Assembly (NCBI RefSeq): GCF_037126465.1
Contig: NC_088201.1
Location: 26,458,550 to 26,522,549, forward strand
DNA length: 64,000 nt
Direction: 5' to 3'
Source of the DNA: Ornithodoros turicata
Taxonomy: Eukaryota > Arthropoda > Arachnida > Ixodida > Argasidae
Positions 1 through 9,610 of the stretch are shown piece by piece. Position numbers and translations under genes: made by a program. Position 1 is the first letter of the stretch, and every line of letters begins with the position of its first letter. The notes beneath the pieces were generated by a model. The model was not told the origin of the DNA. It saw only the letters and a program-made list of their open reading frames with translations, and searched no databases.

Positions 1-50
1 GCAGACTCAGATGATGCGAACTTCGAGCAGCAGCTGCTCCTTAAGTGCAA

Positions 51-488
51 TATGTACAACTCGAAGCACAGTTAACTTGAACGCGCCTCCGACCTGCGGA
101 GCGGGAAGAGAGCCACCCTAGCGGCACTTAGGCGAAATGAAGGGAAAGAGTGTTTCGACTGGCCCACTTGTGCTGCGGGGGTGTCCGCCATGCCATGAGC
201 TGTTGACTCGGCATTGCATTACCATTGCATCCTTGCGATATCGGCCAGCATACACCTCCACATAATCGCCGCAAAACCAAACAAACGTCGCGATGATGAT
301 AACAACAGCTGAGGGTAATGCGATGCCGAGTCAGCAACTCATGGCAAGGCGGACACCCCCGCAGCACAAGTGGGACAGTCTAAACACTCTTTCCCTTCAT
401 TTCGCCTAAGTGCCGCTAGGGTGGCTCTCTTCCCGCTCCGCAGGTCGGAGGCGCATTCAAGTTAACTTTGCTTCGAGCTGTACACATA
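51..488. repeat. Foldback (long inverted-repeat) element
   Basis: Two arms of about 175 bp (51-223 and 314-488) are reverse complements with only scattered mismatches, separated by a loop of about 90 bp. Both arms carry GCGCCTCCGACCTGCGGAG or its complement, and the pair TTAGGCGAAATGAAGGG / CCCTTCATTTCGCCTAA. The open frame at 128-367 on the minus strand is a by-product of the arms. The structure fits a palindromic MITE or foldback transposon. I see no clear target duplication, so the superfamily is unassigned. Confidence 0.88.
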
Positions 489-695
489 ATATGTGTAATA
501 AAAGTAATTCTGCGATAAAAGTTGATACGTCATCTTCATTACTAAATTTTCTGAAAGTAACTAACTTGTAACTGTAACTGTACCTAACTAGTTACTATTT
601 TCGCGATGTAACTGTAGCTATAACTTAACTACTTTTTGGCTCGGGTAATTGTAACTATAACTGGTTACTTTTCAAAGTAACTTTTCCCAAGACTG
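489..695. mobile_element. hAT-like terminal region with GTAACT repeats
   Basis: This stretch is packed with GTAACT, AGTTAC and TAACTA hexamers in both orientations and ends in CCCAAGACTG. Read on the minus strand it begins CAGTCTTGGGAAAAG, typical of hAT elements that start with CAG and carry self-complementary subterminal repeats. Only one end is recognisable; the partner end toward 489 abuts the foldback element and seems lost. The resemblance to the better-preserved elements at 14826, 22538 and 43266 is the main support. Confidence 0.55.
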
Positions 696-1184
696 CAAGT
701 TGGAAGTTGCGAGCACTGTACAAGTAGCGAATTATTTTTTTAGTATATGATTATGTATTTTGAGGCTGAATCGTCGGTGGATGTTTCTATAGAGTATAGA
801 CCAAGCAGCTGTTGATCCCGATGCCAACGATGCATGAGACGTCGGGCACGTTTGAATACTAGGGCTGACCCTTGGTACGCACTCAAGTTTCACTTGAGGG
901 AGCTCGACAGTACCATATCCACGGTACAAGGTTAGTGGAACCCCGGTGGAGAACCACTGCTCTGGAAGATGCATAATGAACCCCAATGCCTTCTTATCCG
1001 AAAGTAAATTTCCTCTGGTTTCAGAAATCTGATGACAGAACGTCGCTGTTGTGTATAGACTACTTCCAAGCAGGCGGCAATCTTTTAACGGGTTCGTTTC
1101 GTAATCGGTTCTTCTTTGTTTCAGTTGGTGGACCGTCTATATGGCAACATATACAGATGAAAGATGAAAGTCACTGAAAAGGTT
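696..1184. other. No gene seen; one hAT/Charlie-type terminus
   Basis: No coding gene is supported. Around 935-959 the minus strand reads CAGTGGTTCTCCACC followed by a GGGG run, a terminus typical of Charlie-like hAT elements and close to the ends of the element at 7706-8007. The matching second end was not found, so this may be a truncated copy. The minus-strand frame 732-986 has no recognisable domain. Confidence 0.4.
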
Positions 1185-1257
1185 AGCCAGCTGTAGGGAT
1201 CGAACCCACATCTTCTGGATTTCCGGTCCAGGGCTCTACCAATTGAGCTAAGCTAAC
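1155..1257 (-). repeat. tRNA-derived SINE with cloverleaf head, copy A
   Basis: On the minus strand, 1257 down to 1185 folds as a full 73-nt tRNA-like cloverleaf: a 7-bp acceptor with G-T wobbles, D arm GCTC/GAGC, anticodon stem CTGGA/TCCAG and T arm GTGGG/CCTAC with loop TTCGATC. The anticodon loop is CCGGAAA, with C rather than U at position 33, and the 3' end lacks CCA. The same head recurs at 21575, and both heads continue into a shared tail (CTTTTCAGTGACTT then CATCTTTCA). I therefore read this as a retroposed tRNA-headed SINE and not a working tRNA gene. The A and B boxes for RNA polymerase III are intact by eye. Confidence 0.65.
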
Positions 1258-1459
1258 ACGCCTCTCCAGCGACTTTCGGGTACGTCATCTGAAGGGACGA
1301 CAAACCAGCCACTCACTCTCACTCACCCTCCTTTCACTCTTACATTTTTTGCTCACTCATACACACATTCATACGACGGAAAGGCAATTTGAGGCTTTGT
1401 TTGTATCTGTCCCTTCTATGTTGTTCCAGCCTCAGAACATCAATCTCTCTCTTGTTCAA

Positions 1460-2271
1460 CATATACAGGTTTGTTTGTATTTTTAGTCTTTACAGAATTT
1501 TTATAAAAAAGCTATGAGAGCAGCATAGATGTTGTTTTTTGCAGTTGAGTTCTACGGCTAGGCGGACATACTCTCGAAGAAAGTGTGCAGCTACATGATG
1601 ACTAAATACCTAAAATTCGTAATTAACTTTTTAATTGGGGGATTGTGGGCAAAAGCGAGATAGCAGATTGAGAGACTATCCTAATTGCAAGCCATTTCAC
1701 GTTTAACAAATCTTGAAACACGCACGTGCTCTAAAATATCCATCCTCGAATTTTGTTATGCAAATGAGCCAAAACCGAAACCGCGGCGACCGGGAACGCG
1801 GGGAGTACAGCACTCCTGGCACGTCAGAGAGCCACGTGATTTGGAGCGATGGAGATGATTGGAGTAGGTGCCGCTCAGCTGGCCAGATAAACAGCTTTCC
1901 GGTCCAGATAAGCCTTTGTCGGCGAGGGTGACGCGCTCCTATGCGCGCTTTTTCGGTTTCGGCTCTTTGCATATCAAAATATTCGGGGATGGATATTTTC
2001 ACACACGTGCGCGTTTCGGGATCTTTTTAAACGTGGAATGGCGTTCAACGAGGATAGTCTCTCAATTTGCCATCTCACTTTTGCCCGAAATTCCCTAATT
2101 AAGGAGCTAATTAATTAATTTTAGGTAATTAGTCACGTCGTAGTTACATACTCTCTTACAGAGGATGTCCGCCTGGCCGTAGAACTCAACTGCAAAAACA
2201 ACATCTATGCTGCTCTCATAGCTTTTTATAAAAATTCTGTAAAGGCGAAAAAAAAAACACCCTGTATATGG
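1460..2271. repeat. Large foldback element, arms about 330 bp
   Basis: The left arm (about 1460-1800) and right arm (about 1945-2271) are reverse complements. Matching landmarks are CTATGAGAGCAGCATAGATG near 1515 with its complement near 2205, ATTGAGAGACTATCCT near 1670 with its complement near 2052, and a GAGCCGAAACCGAAA-like motif at the inner ends. The outer ends are CATATACAGG and CCTGTATATGG. The centre (1800-1945) is unique. Several open frames (1703-2098) lie inside but have no recognisable protein. It fits a palindromic DNA-transposon derivative; the family is unassigned. Confidence 0.85.
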
Positions 2272-2291
2272 CCGTCCATATACATACATAT

Positions 2292-2347
2292 GGCAACCGA
2301 ATTGCTTCTACAGAAGCGACGACTTCTATAGAAGCAGTTCCGTTGCC
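2292..2347. repeat. Imperfect hairpin
   Basis: GGCAACCGAATTGCTTCTA on the left pairs with TAGAAGCAGTTCCGTTGCC on the right, a stem of about 25 pairs with few mismatches and almost no loop. It adjoins the right end of the 1460-2271 foldback and could be part of a larger element. Confidence 0.6.
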
Positions 2348-2511
2348 AATTTCCGATTACTCCAGTTACGATTTCCTTTTCGAAACTCGAGACGATGTCT
2401 GGTAGCTATTTTTTTTTTTTTTTGCTTCCTTTAGTAAATAGTATATAGGGCTAGTAGGGACTAAGTTTTGCGTGTGATCAAGACGTAGTGAACGTGGTAG
2501 ACCAGAGACAG

Positions 2512-3048
2512 CAGAAGCCTCAACAACAAACTTTATTTTTAGATGATGAATGGGGAGTTTCATCGCTAGGGGCGATACTCTATCCCGTTGCTAGTGGTGA
2601 TGTGGGGAATGAAATAATGAGCCCGTTCACAATATGGATCCAAGTCCTGTGGTGTCCAAAACGGTCAAAAGAGCTTTGAGGGCAGAGCGTTGGTGGGCTG
2701 GATTTGGCCAGGGACCAAGCAATTTTGATAGGGAGAGGGGGCGAGAGTCCAGCTGATTAGAGACCCAGAGAGTGCGGTTCGGGAAGGTTGGTGGTGTGGG
2801 CAATGAAGAAGAATATGCTCTAGATCTTCTAGAGCACCGCAGTGACAGCATCTGGGAGAGTCAGCTTGTCTCAAGCGGTAACGCCACTGAGCTGTAAAAG
2901 CCACATCGAGTCGGATTCGATGAATTAATGCAGCATCTTGAGCCTCATTCATGTAAATAGTATTGGTACTACGAAGCACGTAGCCTGCTTCAGGGATGCC
3001 GCCCGCGTGGCGACCGGCAGCCTCGTTGCGGGCACGGAAGTGCAAAAT
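2512..3048 (-). pseudogene. 3' end of a non-LTR retrotransposon ORF2 (LINE remnant)
   Basis: Minus-strand reading from 3045 gives RARNEAAGRHAGG, similar to the GNEAADR motif near the end of a LINE RNase H domain. It is followed by HRIRLDVAFTAQWRYRLRQ and a zinc-binding stretch CCHCGALEDLEHILLHCP, as found after RNase H in Jockey/I-group elements. A frameshift near 2750 moves the tail into another frame, which ends LLGPWPNPAHQRSALKAL then TVLDTTGLGSIL and a stop near 2629. Downstream, the minus strand holds an AATAAAGTTTGTTGTTG tail near 2515-2535, as expected for the 3' end of such an element. The reverse transcriptase part is missing, so this is a 5'-truncated, frameshifted copy. Clade assignment is by eye only. 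Confidence 0.75.
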
Positions 3049-3345
3049 GTTCTGCTCTCGGAATGAAACATGCCGTTATCTTGACAGCAATACAAAAGGA
3101 TTCGTCTTTTGCCTCCTTTGTGACGTTTTCCCCCTTCTCTCAAGAGGCGCGACACAGCGTGCGGATAGGGTAGCCAGTCATCGTGGGAGATCGCTCGCGG
3201 AGACCAATGGGAGGCGCCTTTTGAGAAGGAGAGAAGGAAAGCGCTGTTTCGTTCGCGCAAAACGACGAACGACGCCACGGATGAGTCCCGTTCCTTTTGT
3301 ATCGGTGTCAAGGTAACATCAACTTCCATTCCGCCAAGAGGAGAA
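3049..3345. repeat. GC-rich dispersed module with CCAAT box
   Basis: Interrupts the LINE remnant on its 5' side. Segment 3195-3300 (GGGAGATCGCTCGCGGAGACCAAT, split here as GGGAGATCGC and AGACCAATGGGAG, then CGAACGACG and GATGAGTCCCG) has recognisable counterparts in the same order at 55455-55580. This marks it as a dispersed repeat of unknown class. No gene is seen. Confidence 0.45.
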
Positions 3346-4349
3346 AGTTTTGCACTTCCTGGTTGTTCTACAGATTCGAATCTTCTTACACACTGCGCGT
3401 TTTGTCTGTGCGGTGCCTGTTGTGGCTACAGTTGTGATTTCGTAATATACGAATAATACATACGTAAACGCTTTGCTGAACATTTTCAAGGTGAACCACC
3501 TCGTGATGATAGACAAACCTCCTGTCATCATCATTGTGTATCTGTTGTTGAACATTTTCACTCTCTTTTCTTTACATTTCCTGAATGGCTATACGTTCGC
3601 TTCACTAAATTAAAGCGGTCGAGACACTTTGATAACCATGGCTCATTACAGCATGCGCGCAATATACTACACGACAGAACGATTCCACGTCAAGAGATCC
3701 TCCGAGTCAAGAGATCTCTTGACTCGTCTGAGGGTTCGCCAGGCTTGGATCTTTCAACTCTAATATCGCTAAGCAGAAATTGCTCGCATCTAAATAGACT
3801 CGTCTTATGTGCTGTATAAATAGAATACAAATGCGGGTGGTAAATCAACATCTCATTTTTATTGACCTATTACTTACTTTGTGACACATAGCGCAGTCAA
3901 AGAAATGCCGACAGTTCTGTTATGCCATTTGTGTTAAAAACAGGCGGTGCATTGTAAGATCAACCTGTTTGTAACACAAGACTTATAGGAGTGCTGTCAC
4001 TTTTTTTTTTTTTTTTTTTTTTTGACAGCGCTTTGTGTTAGAGATTATTTCTACAGTTAGCGTGGGCTACGTATAATCACGTTGGGTGGACCGGCTGCTG
4101 TTTCAAACACGTTGATTACGGCTCGTATCACAGTAGGCTCATAGCTGAAGAGCCAAGTCTCTGTTGCGGACAGACGTTCTACATGGCCGAACCGTTTGAT
4201 CATGGACTCTCTCAGGAGGAGGGGGAGGAGGAGGAGTGTCGTTGGGAGGAACCCGAGAGGTCTGCCTGCCTGATTAGGCGGCATGTTTCTCGGGAAGGGA
4301 AAGGTGGTGGAGAGGAGGAGAGGAAAGGGTGAAGTGGAAGACCGAGCGG
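3346..4349. other. No gene seen; T tract flanked by inverted bases
   Basis: Nothing coding is recognisable. A 23-base T run (4001-4023) is bracketed by GTGCTGTCA and TGACAGCGC, with TAACACAAG and CTTTGTGTTA further out, so the tract sits at the tip of an imperfect palindrome. At 3690-3733, AAGAGATCTCTTGACTCG resembles units of the tandem repeat at 5232-5365. Confidence 0.4.
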
Positions 4350-4522
4350 AATCGCTCGGGGGGAGGATAGCTGCGTCCATGGGCCGACTTCAGGGGAACT
4401 GTGCCGGCATACGCCTATTACACATCTGAGGGAAACCCAGGAAAAACCCCAGACGGCACAGCCGGCCCGCGGATTCGAACCGCGGACCTCCCAGTCTCCA
4501 AGCGCAGACTACGAAAGATAGC
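4350..4522 (-). repeat. tRNA-derived SINE, main family
   Basis: Minus-strand copy. The head carries the B box at 4470-4480 (GGTTCGAATCC-type), followed by the body GGCACAGTTCCCCTGAAGTCGG at 4386-4410 in complement. The order head, CCGGCTGTGCCGTCTG, GGTTTTTCC, then GGCACAGTTCCCC matches the copies at 10530, 22325 and 48257. The distal tail is diverged in a purine-rich stretch. Confidence 0.65.
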
Positions 4523-4539
4523 TTCATGTGCCCGAACTC

Positions 4540-4559
4540 TTTTTTTTTTTTTTTTTTTT
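4540..4559. repeat. T(20) homopolymer
   Basis: Uninterrupted T run just beyond the head of the SINE at 4350-4522. Confidence 0.9.
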
Positions 4560-4635
4560 CAGTATCAACTTTTCCCTTAATTTTTCCCGCCGTCCAGAAA
4601 AGGGCAATGACTTTGCGGGTGGGCCCATTATTATC

Positions 4636-5012
4636 GGCAGCAAGCTTCAGTTCTGGCATAACGTGGGGACGGCTCACGATAAGGGACGCAAAAGTACAAA
4701 GACAAAGCCCAGCAGTATACCCTGCATTTTGGGGTTGAAGTCAATGAACGTGACAAGTCAGTGTTGACTGGAATGCATAGTCAGACAGTATTTTCCCGCA
4801 CATCTGTCGGTAAAAGAATAGAATAACGTGATAAGGGTGGGGGCCAATGAAAAGAACGCGACAAGGATAAGTTTTAAGCCCTGCAGTCTACGGTTCTTGT
4901 AAGTTGAGCTCAATATTCTTGGTAACAAGCATCCGTTCTGGCATAGCGTGTTACGGCGCTAGGGGCAATGAACATAAAAGTGCAAAGACAACTTTAAGCA
5001 CTGCAGGGGGAC
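4636..5012. repeat. Degenerate direct repeat, three units
   Basis: AGCAAGCTTCAGTTCTGGCATA near 4640 (compare CAGTTCTGGCATAACGTG) and CCGTTCTGGCATAGCGTG near 4932 begin two similar blocks. Each is followed by GGGACGC or GGGGCAATGAA, then AAAGTACAAAGACAA or AAAGTGCAAAGACAA, and a CTGCA-containing end. A weaker middle unit lies around 4835-4895. Class unknown; no protein match. Confidence 0.5.
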
Positions 5013-5231
5013 TCGCCGCCGTAACCTACAGCACAACCTCAAGATTTTCTCGCTGACTTTTTTGTGTGCGTGTGTGATAAGGAGAGAGAAAACACCGAAA
5101 AGTCTTCACTGTTACAGGGCATATTACTTCTTAACTTAATACTACGTAGAGCGCAATCGTTCAGCAATGAACATGGTAAGGGATATACTTTCTTCTCTGT
5201 CAGGATCCTGATCAGTATCACGCTTTGACTA

Positions 5232-5365
5232 GTTGGATCTCATGACTCGCCTGTCACGTGACCCGTTGAATGTCCTCACTCGATGGATCTCTTGACCCTT
5301 TGGATCTTTTGACTCGCCTGTCACGCGACCGGATGGAGCTCCTGACTCGATGGATCTCTTGACCG
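5232..5365. repeat. Tandem repeat of GGATCT(C/T)TTGACTCG units
   Basis: Units such as TTGGATCTCATGACTCG, GATGGATCTCTTGACC, TTGGATCTTTTGACTCG and GATGGATCTCTTGACC alternate with CCTGTCACGTGACC or CCTGTCACGCGACC. A related unit occurs at 3690-3733, so the motif may be dispersed locally. Confidence 0.65.
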
Positions 5366-6288
5366 GAAGCGCGACAGAACGGCATTCGGGGGAAGATTAT
5401 TTTGTTAGTGTCATAGCTGGCGAGATGCAAACCACTGAACATTTCCTCCACATTGCTATACCGTCCTCGGCCAGGGTCGAACCTGCGATTGGTGTACTGT
5501 GAAATGCTACGTCTTTCGTTGCTGTATTGCCGTTCATGAGACTTGAGGAGTATCTAGACACATGAATCGGCATTTACGACAGAAACGAAACGAAACTAGA
5601 AAGCACAAATTTCGTTGACCACCTACAGTCTCTTTCTATTTTATTTTTTAAAAAACAACTTTAATGAAGACTAAGCGTGCTTTCTTTGTGCTGTATAATT
5701 TAAAAACAAAAACATTTTCTCTGAGGACGACATTTCCTACGCCTCTGTGACATGAGTACAGTCAACGCCACTTAGATACAGAAGGCCTGCTTAATGTCTC
5801 CTTCGCACGTACACATATAAAGTCCGCCAATCGCAGCAGTCACCCAAGATGTCAGCCAATCGTCGCAGACGATTTTGAAACACAGGTTTGCTGTGGCTCC
5901 CAGTGGCTGCTCATGCGGCTGATGGTGGTTCGCTTCCATAGCTATACGGCCGATGAAAGCAACGTGGTGATTGGCGGGCTCTTATTGTTACAGGATTTGT
6001 CTCTGGGTGGTGTTGGTACTGTGGACGGCCATTTTCTCAAAGGCTCCTGTTTCTTCCTATTCATTGACGTCGCTGCTTCGGGAATAGTCCAGTGTATTTC
6101 AGCTTGGGACCAAGAAATCATTCTAACGGGACACCAGTTTACACCACGCACCGTTTTGATTGGCACAGATGTCCGCAGACGCCCGCAGTAGCAAGCCTCA
6201 AGCACGTATGAGGCAATAATGTAGTGACTTACGAAGGGGGGGGGGGGGATGCTGGCGTACTGACACGATAGAAAACCGAGCGGCGCGG
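5366..6288. other. No gene seen; G(13) tract
   Basis: No recognisable domain occurs in the open frames at 5913-6205 on either strand. The stretch holds a G run at 6236-6248. Nothing else stands out. Confidence 0.4.
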
Positions 6289-6295
6289 GTTATTA

Positions 6296-6471
6296 CAGTC
6301 AAACTCCTTTACAACGAAACTCAGGGGACAGCAAAAAAAAATTGCAGTAAAGGTATTTTCGTTAAAAAGGATGTCTATTACTGGACCTATAGGGCTCCAG
6401 CGGGACCGCAAAAAAATTTGCTGTAGTGGTATTTTCGTTAAAAAGGTGTTCGCTATAAAGGAGTTTGGCTG
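6296..6471. mobile_element. pogo/Tigger-like MITE with TA duplication
   Basis: The ends are CAGTCAAACTCCTTTACAACG and, read inward from the right, CAGCCAAACTCCTTTATAGCG. The TTTCGTTAAAAAGG motif recurs inside. TA flanks both sides (6294-6295 and 6472-6473). The CAGTCAAACTCC-type terminus and TA target fit the pogo group of Tc1/mariner. At 176 bp it has no coding capacity. It lies exactly inside the left target duplication of the hAT element that begins at 6475. Confidence 0.75.
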
Positions 6472-6917
6472 TATTAGAGATGTCGCGAACCGGCCGCGGT
6501 TCGAGTTCGCACTGGTTCGAAAAAAACAAAAAAACGAACTTTTGTAAAAAGTCCGCTGAACAGTTCGAATAAACTTCGACAGGTCTGCGCATGCGCGACT
6601 TCCGAAGAAGAGTTTTCGATGGCTGAAGAAATCTCTTTATAAATCACTTTAGGAACGCGAGGAAAACGTTTTTGGTCTCAGGAACCATATATACTGCACA
6701 CATAAACATGACATAAAACGTACGCAACGCATACTGTTTGCAGTTTGCAACTGACATCAACGTCAAGGGCTGGGCCGCTATCCTCAGTCCTGAAGCGTAC
6801 CTCGATCGTTCTGTACTTGTCTACCTTGTAGTGTACAGTTTATATGTACGTAACGTCACTGTAATGTTTATTCTACCATCGTTGTGGCACCATCTGCTGC
6901 TTGCCCGTTTGTGTTTC

Positions 6918-6961
6918 TTCAGTGGCTCGTGCCATGCCATTCAGTGGCTCGTGCCATGCCA
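6918..6961. repeat. 22-bp perfect tandem duplication
   Basis: Two adjacent identical 22-bp units (6918-6939 and 6940-6961) beginning TTCAGTGGCTCGTGCC. Confidence 0.9.
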
Positions 6962-7130
6962 TGTCATTTTGCCCCTATAGCTCGTATATAGAATACTTTT
7001 TATTCCGTTTCGTGTAGTGCACTTTTCTTATACCCTCCTCAGAGTTTGTGCAAACTGCTCATCTCCAGAGAGCTAGTGATAGCTATGGAACGGCGAGCCG
7101 TCTGCACTTGAGATACAACTATTTCTGAAG

Positions 7131-7200
7131 CCTTACATGTATTTCACTTTTTCAACGACATCATTCCTGATGTCGTTGGTAAAATGAAATACATGTAAGG
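7131..7200. repeat. 33-bp-stem hairpin inside the hAT element
   Basis: CCTTACATGTATTTCA at 7131 pairs with TGAAATACATGTAAGG ending at 7200, and CAACGACATCA with TGATGTCGTTG around a TTCC loop. Only about four of 33 pairs mismatch. It may be a further small palindromic insertion. Confidence 0.8.
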
Positions 7201-7483
7201 AGCACAAAGGAAGCACAAAAAAGCCAATGCTTTGCTTTTAAGAAGAACATTAAAAAGTAAACTTTGCGAACCTCCGCAAACCTGTTGAAAAGTTCGAAGG
7301 TTCGTCGAACCATTCGAACCCCCAGGTTCGACATCGAACTTCGCGGTTCGAAAAAGGTTCGCGACATCCCTAGTTATTATATGGCAATGCGCGTTCCCAT
7401 GTCTGCATAATGCAAGACGGATCCTGCTGGTAGTACATTTACTGCGTGATTGGACAACATTCGTTGCTTATTCTGTAACAAAT

Positions 7484-7605
7484 CTCCCGCCGGGCGCGCT
7501 CTCTGGGTGGTTTACCTGGGTACTTCCCGTACCCTACAATGCAAATGTCGGTTTCCAATGAAGTCGGCCCGGGATGCACTATCCCTCCCAAGCAGCATAT
7601 ACCGC
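7484..7605 (+). repeat. SINE-like fragment, GAAGTCGGCCC variant
   Basis: GCAAATGTCGGTTTCC then AATGAAGTCGGCCCGGGATGC and CCCTCCCAAGCAGCA follow the order of the SINE body at 13630-13760 and 22325-22515. The head is too degraded to recognise. Confidence 0.45.
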
Positions 7606-7705
7606 AGCTCGTTAACAGCACCAGCAGCGGTAGCAAATCTCAGTTCCAAAAAAGGAAGGCTACCGATAAAATGGACATTTTTGCCAACAGTCGCATCCCC
7701 CAGAA

Positions 7706-8007
7706 CAGTGGTCCTCAACCTCTGTTCCCTAGCACCCCTTTTGCCATTTATCAAAGCGTTATCGCCCCCCCCCCTCGCAGGGGGGAAAAAACTGACTCGA
7801 GCAATACACACGTCAAATTGAAAATATTCTTTTGTGTCCTCCGAGTTTCGTAAAAGTATTGTTCGTTGCGCGGGGCCTTTGAGCACCGTGCGCGCCTCAG
7901 GGACCGTCGTGACACATATTGGTGAGGGAGATGTCCAATGAATGATATACGTGGCATCAAATTTCCCATCAACAGGGAACACCCCCTCCCCTGGTTGAGA
8001 ACCTCTG
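7706..8007. mobile_element. hAT/Charlie-like MITE
   Basis: Left end CAGTGGTCCTCAACC, right end (minus strand) CAGAGGTTCTCAACC. These match the CAGNGGTTCTCAACC terminus of Charlie-type hAT elements. Flanks CCCCAGAA and CCCTATAG agree at only five of eight positions, so a target duplication is doubtful. A CCCCCCCCC/GGGGGG pair near 7770 is internal. No transposase is seen. Confidence 0.5.
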
Positions 8008-8529
8008 CCCTATAGTTGGTTCGGTTTGGCTCTGCCCCGTTCGGTTCCAATCCCACCGATGGACGATGAAATTATGACGCTCGTAATAAACGAAACAAGA
8101 TACGAGGACTGCAGACTTGGTTCCCCCGACGCAAGCGCTATCTCTGGTCACGCTCTGGTGATTCACAGATGCTGTAAACCGATTCATAACAAAGTCAAGG
8201 AAGCTGCAAAAGGGGTAACTTCCACCCCTTTTAAAGACGGAATGGGTATATTTTCCAGCTCCTATACATGCAGTCGCAACAACGCATGAGATTGCCACCC
8301 TTCCAATGTTTCACTATTCTCTTTTTCTTTCATTTCTAACGCGTTCAAAGTAGAAAGACCATTTAGGTTAGCCGAGACACGCTTCTAAATGTGAAACCAC
8401 GTTCGCTTCTGCATTTCATTTATAAGTAGTCATATATGCGCGTTAGCCGACCACACCGAAAGTCGCCCTTTTGTGAATAGAACATTGAGGAGTGCACGAA
8501 CAGGAATTGTTGTATGTGTCCTTTGCTGC
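8008..8529. other. No gene seen
   Basis: Open frames at 8026-8289 (+) and 7969-8298 (-) have no recognisable domain or signal. Nothing else stands out. Confidence 0.4.
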
Positions 8530-9130
8530 GTGTGTTTAATTTCATTTCATTTATTTGTCCCTCAAAGACCAGAGGACGTCGCTTAAAGAAAAGGTGGGAC
8601 GGGGGCCGGAACATAGAACGAGTCATTCAACCAAATACGAGGCAAAAAGGAGACAGTAACCACAAATAAAAGTAAATAAGAATGGTACGAAACAGTAGAC
8701 AAACAGTGACATTGGTAATCATCCAAGCAAGACGCAATAAAACGAGGTATTACGTTGTTCTATATTTGATTAGTGCTTATCTAAAGTTTTCAAATGTTTG
8801 GTTAATGACTGCTAAAGAAGTGAATTGTCTCTAATCATTGCTACATTGTCTGGAAGTTTATTCCAGAGGCCTATGGTTTTTGGCAAGAATGAGTTCGCAA
8901 ATGTAGTCGCAGAAGCGTGAATTGGACGAACTTAGATGTTAATAAGATGTTCGGCGACTCCTGACACTCACAAGACGTGTTTACAAGGTTTGACAGCATT
9001 GTAGCGTAGATATAATTCAGCGTCTGTGGTATCACGATGCCTCATCACATTTCCGATGGAGTTTGCCCAGTTTGGCGGCTGCCTTACATGTGTATACATC
9101 CTATGAACCGTGGAATCGTTTTGGGCAGTT
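8530..9130 (-). pseudogene. LINE 3' fragment: reverse-transcriptase C-terminus and tail
   Basis: Minus-strand reading around 8930-8800 gives IHASATTFANSFLPKT, IGLWNKLPDNVAM, then a stop and QSLTKHLKTL. The F-L-P-K-T ... WN-LP pattern is the conserved end of reverse-transcriptase ORFs in CR1/L2/Jockey-type non-LTR elements. Upstream, around 9030, the same strand reads RHRDTTDAELYLRYNAV. Several in-frame stops break the sequence. Towards 8540 the minus strand ends GGGACAAATAAATGAAATGAAAT-like (ATAAATGAAATG core), a typical LINE 3' tail. The rest of the element is absent. Confidence 0.7.
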
Positions 9131-9610
9131 TACAGGTACAATACCGACGTAAAACAATGTTACCCAAAATAATGCACCGTGTTGCTCCCGCTGCGTAAAA
9201 AATGACACGGCCGACGCAGAGACTTTGATCAAGGACGTACGGAGTGCTAAAAAATTGTGTCAAAAACTTTTTAGCCTCCAGATTTGTTTCGATAAATTAG
9301 GAAAAATTCACAGCTCCTTCCTATCCATGATCAATACCAGACCTGTATGTAAGTATGTACGGGTACATAATGCACCTGAGCAATAGCTGTTACGCAAAGC
9401 TTTATGTCAGGGGGGTTTTGTATTTGTAAGTTTGTCCCACATTGCAAAAACGTCCCTAACAACGCTGAACAACTGCTGCAAAATTATACCCAGGAAAAAA
9501 AGAAACGCTTTTTCCTAGTGCCCACCCGGGCGCAAGTGGGTGAAAAAGTTCTATCATCTACCTATCTATCTCTTCGTGGTAATTTTTTTGTTATCACTCG
9601 AACGTTACCA
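9131..9610. other. No gene seen
   Basis: The frame at 9404-9862 (+) begins here but has no recognisable domain and runs into the inverted-repeat element. No RNA gene or repeat was recognised. Confidence 0.35.

Larger units (their letters stand above)
6475..7372. mobile_element. Non-autonomous hAT element with GTTCGAA subterminal repeats
   Basis: Terminal inverted repeats are TAGAGATGTCGCGAACC (left) and TAGGGATGTCGCGAACC (right, minus strand). Both subterminal regions are dense in GTTCGAA/TTCGAAC. The right flank is GTTATTAT (7373-7380). The same eight bases are recovered on the left once the pogo MITE and its TA duplication are removed (GTTAT at 6289-6293, TA, then T at 6474). An 8-bp duplication is the hAT hallmark. 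Inside are a direct duplication (6918-6961) and a hairpin (7131-7200). No transposase is readable. Confidence 0.75.

Noticed and set aside
1185..1257. Functional tRNA gene
   Set aside because: C at position 33, a near-identical head at 21575 with a changed anticodon, and a shared 3' tail indicate a SINE.
1703..2098. Overlapping open frames on both strands
   Set aside because: They lie inside the inverted-repeat element and mirror one another.
7512..7982. 156-codon minus-strand frame
   Set aside because: It spans a SINE fragment and a Charlie-like MITE, including a G-rich homopolymer; a chance frame.
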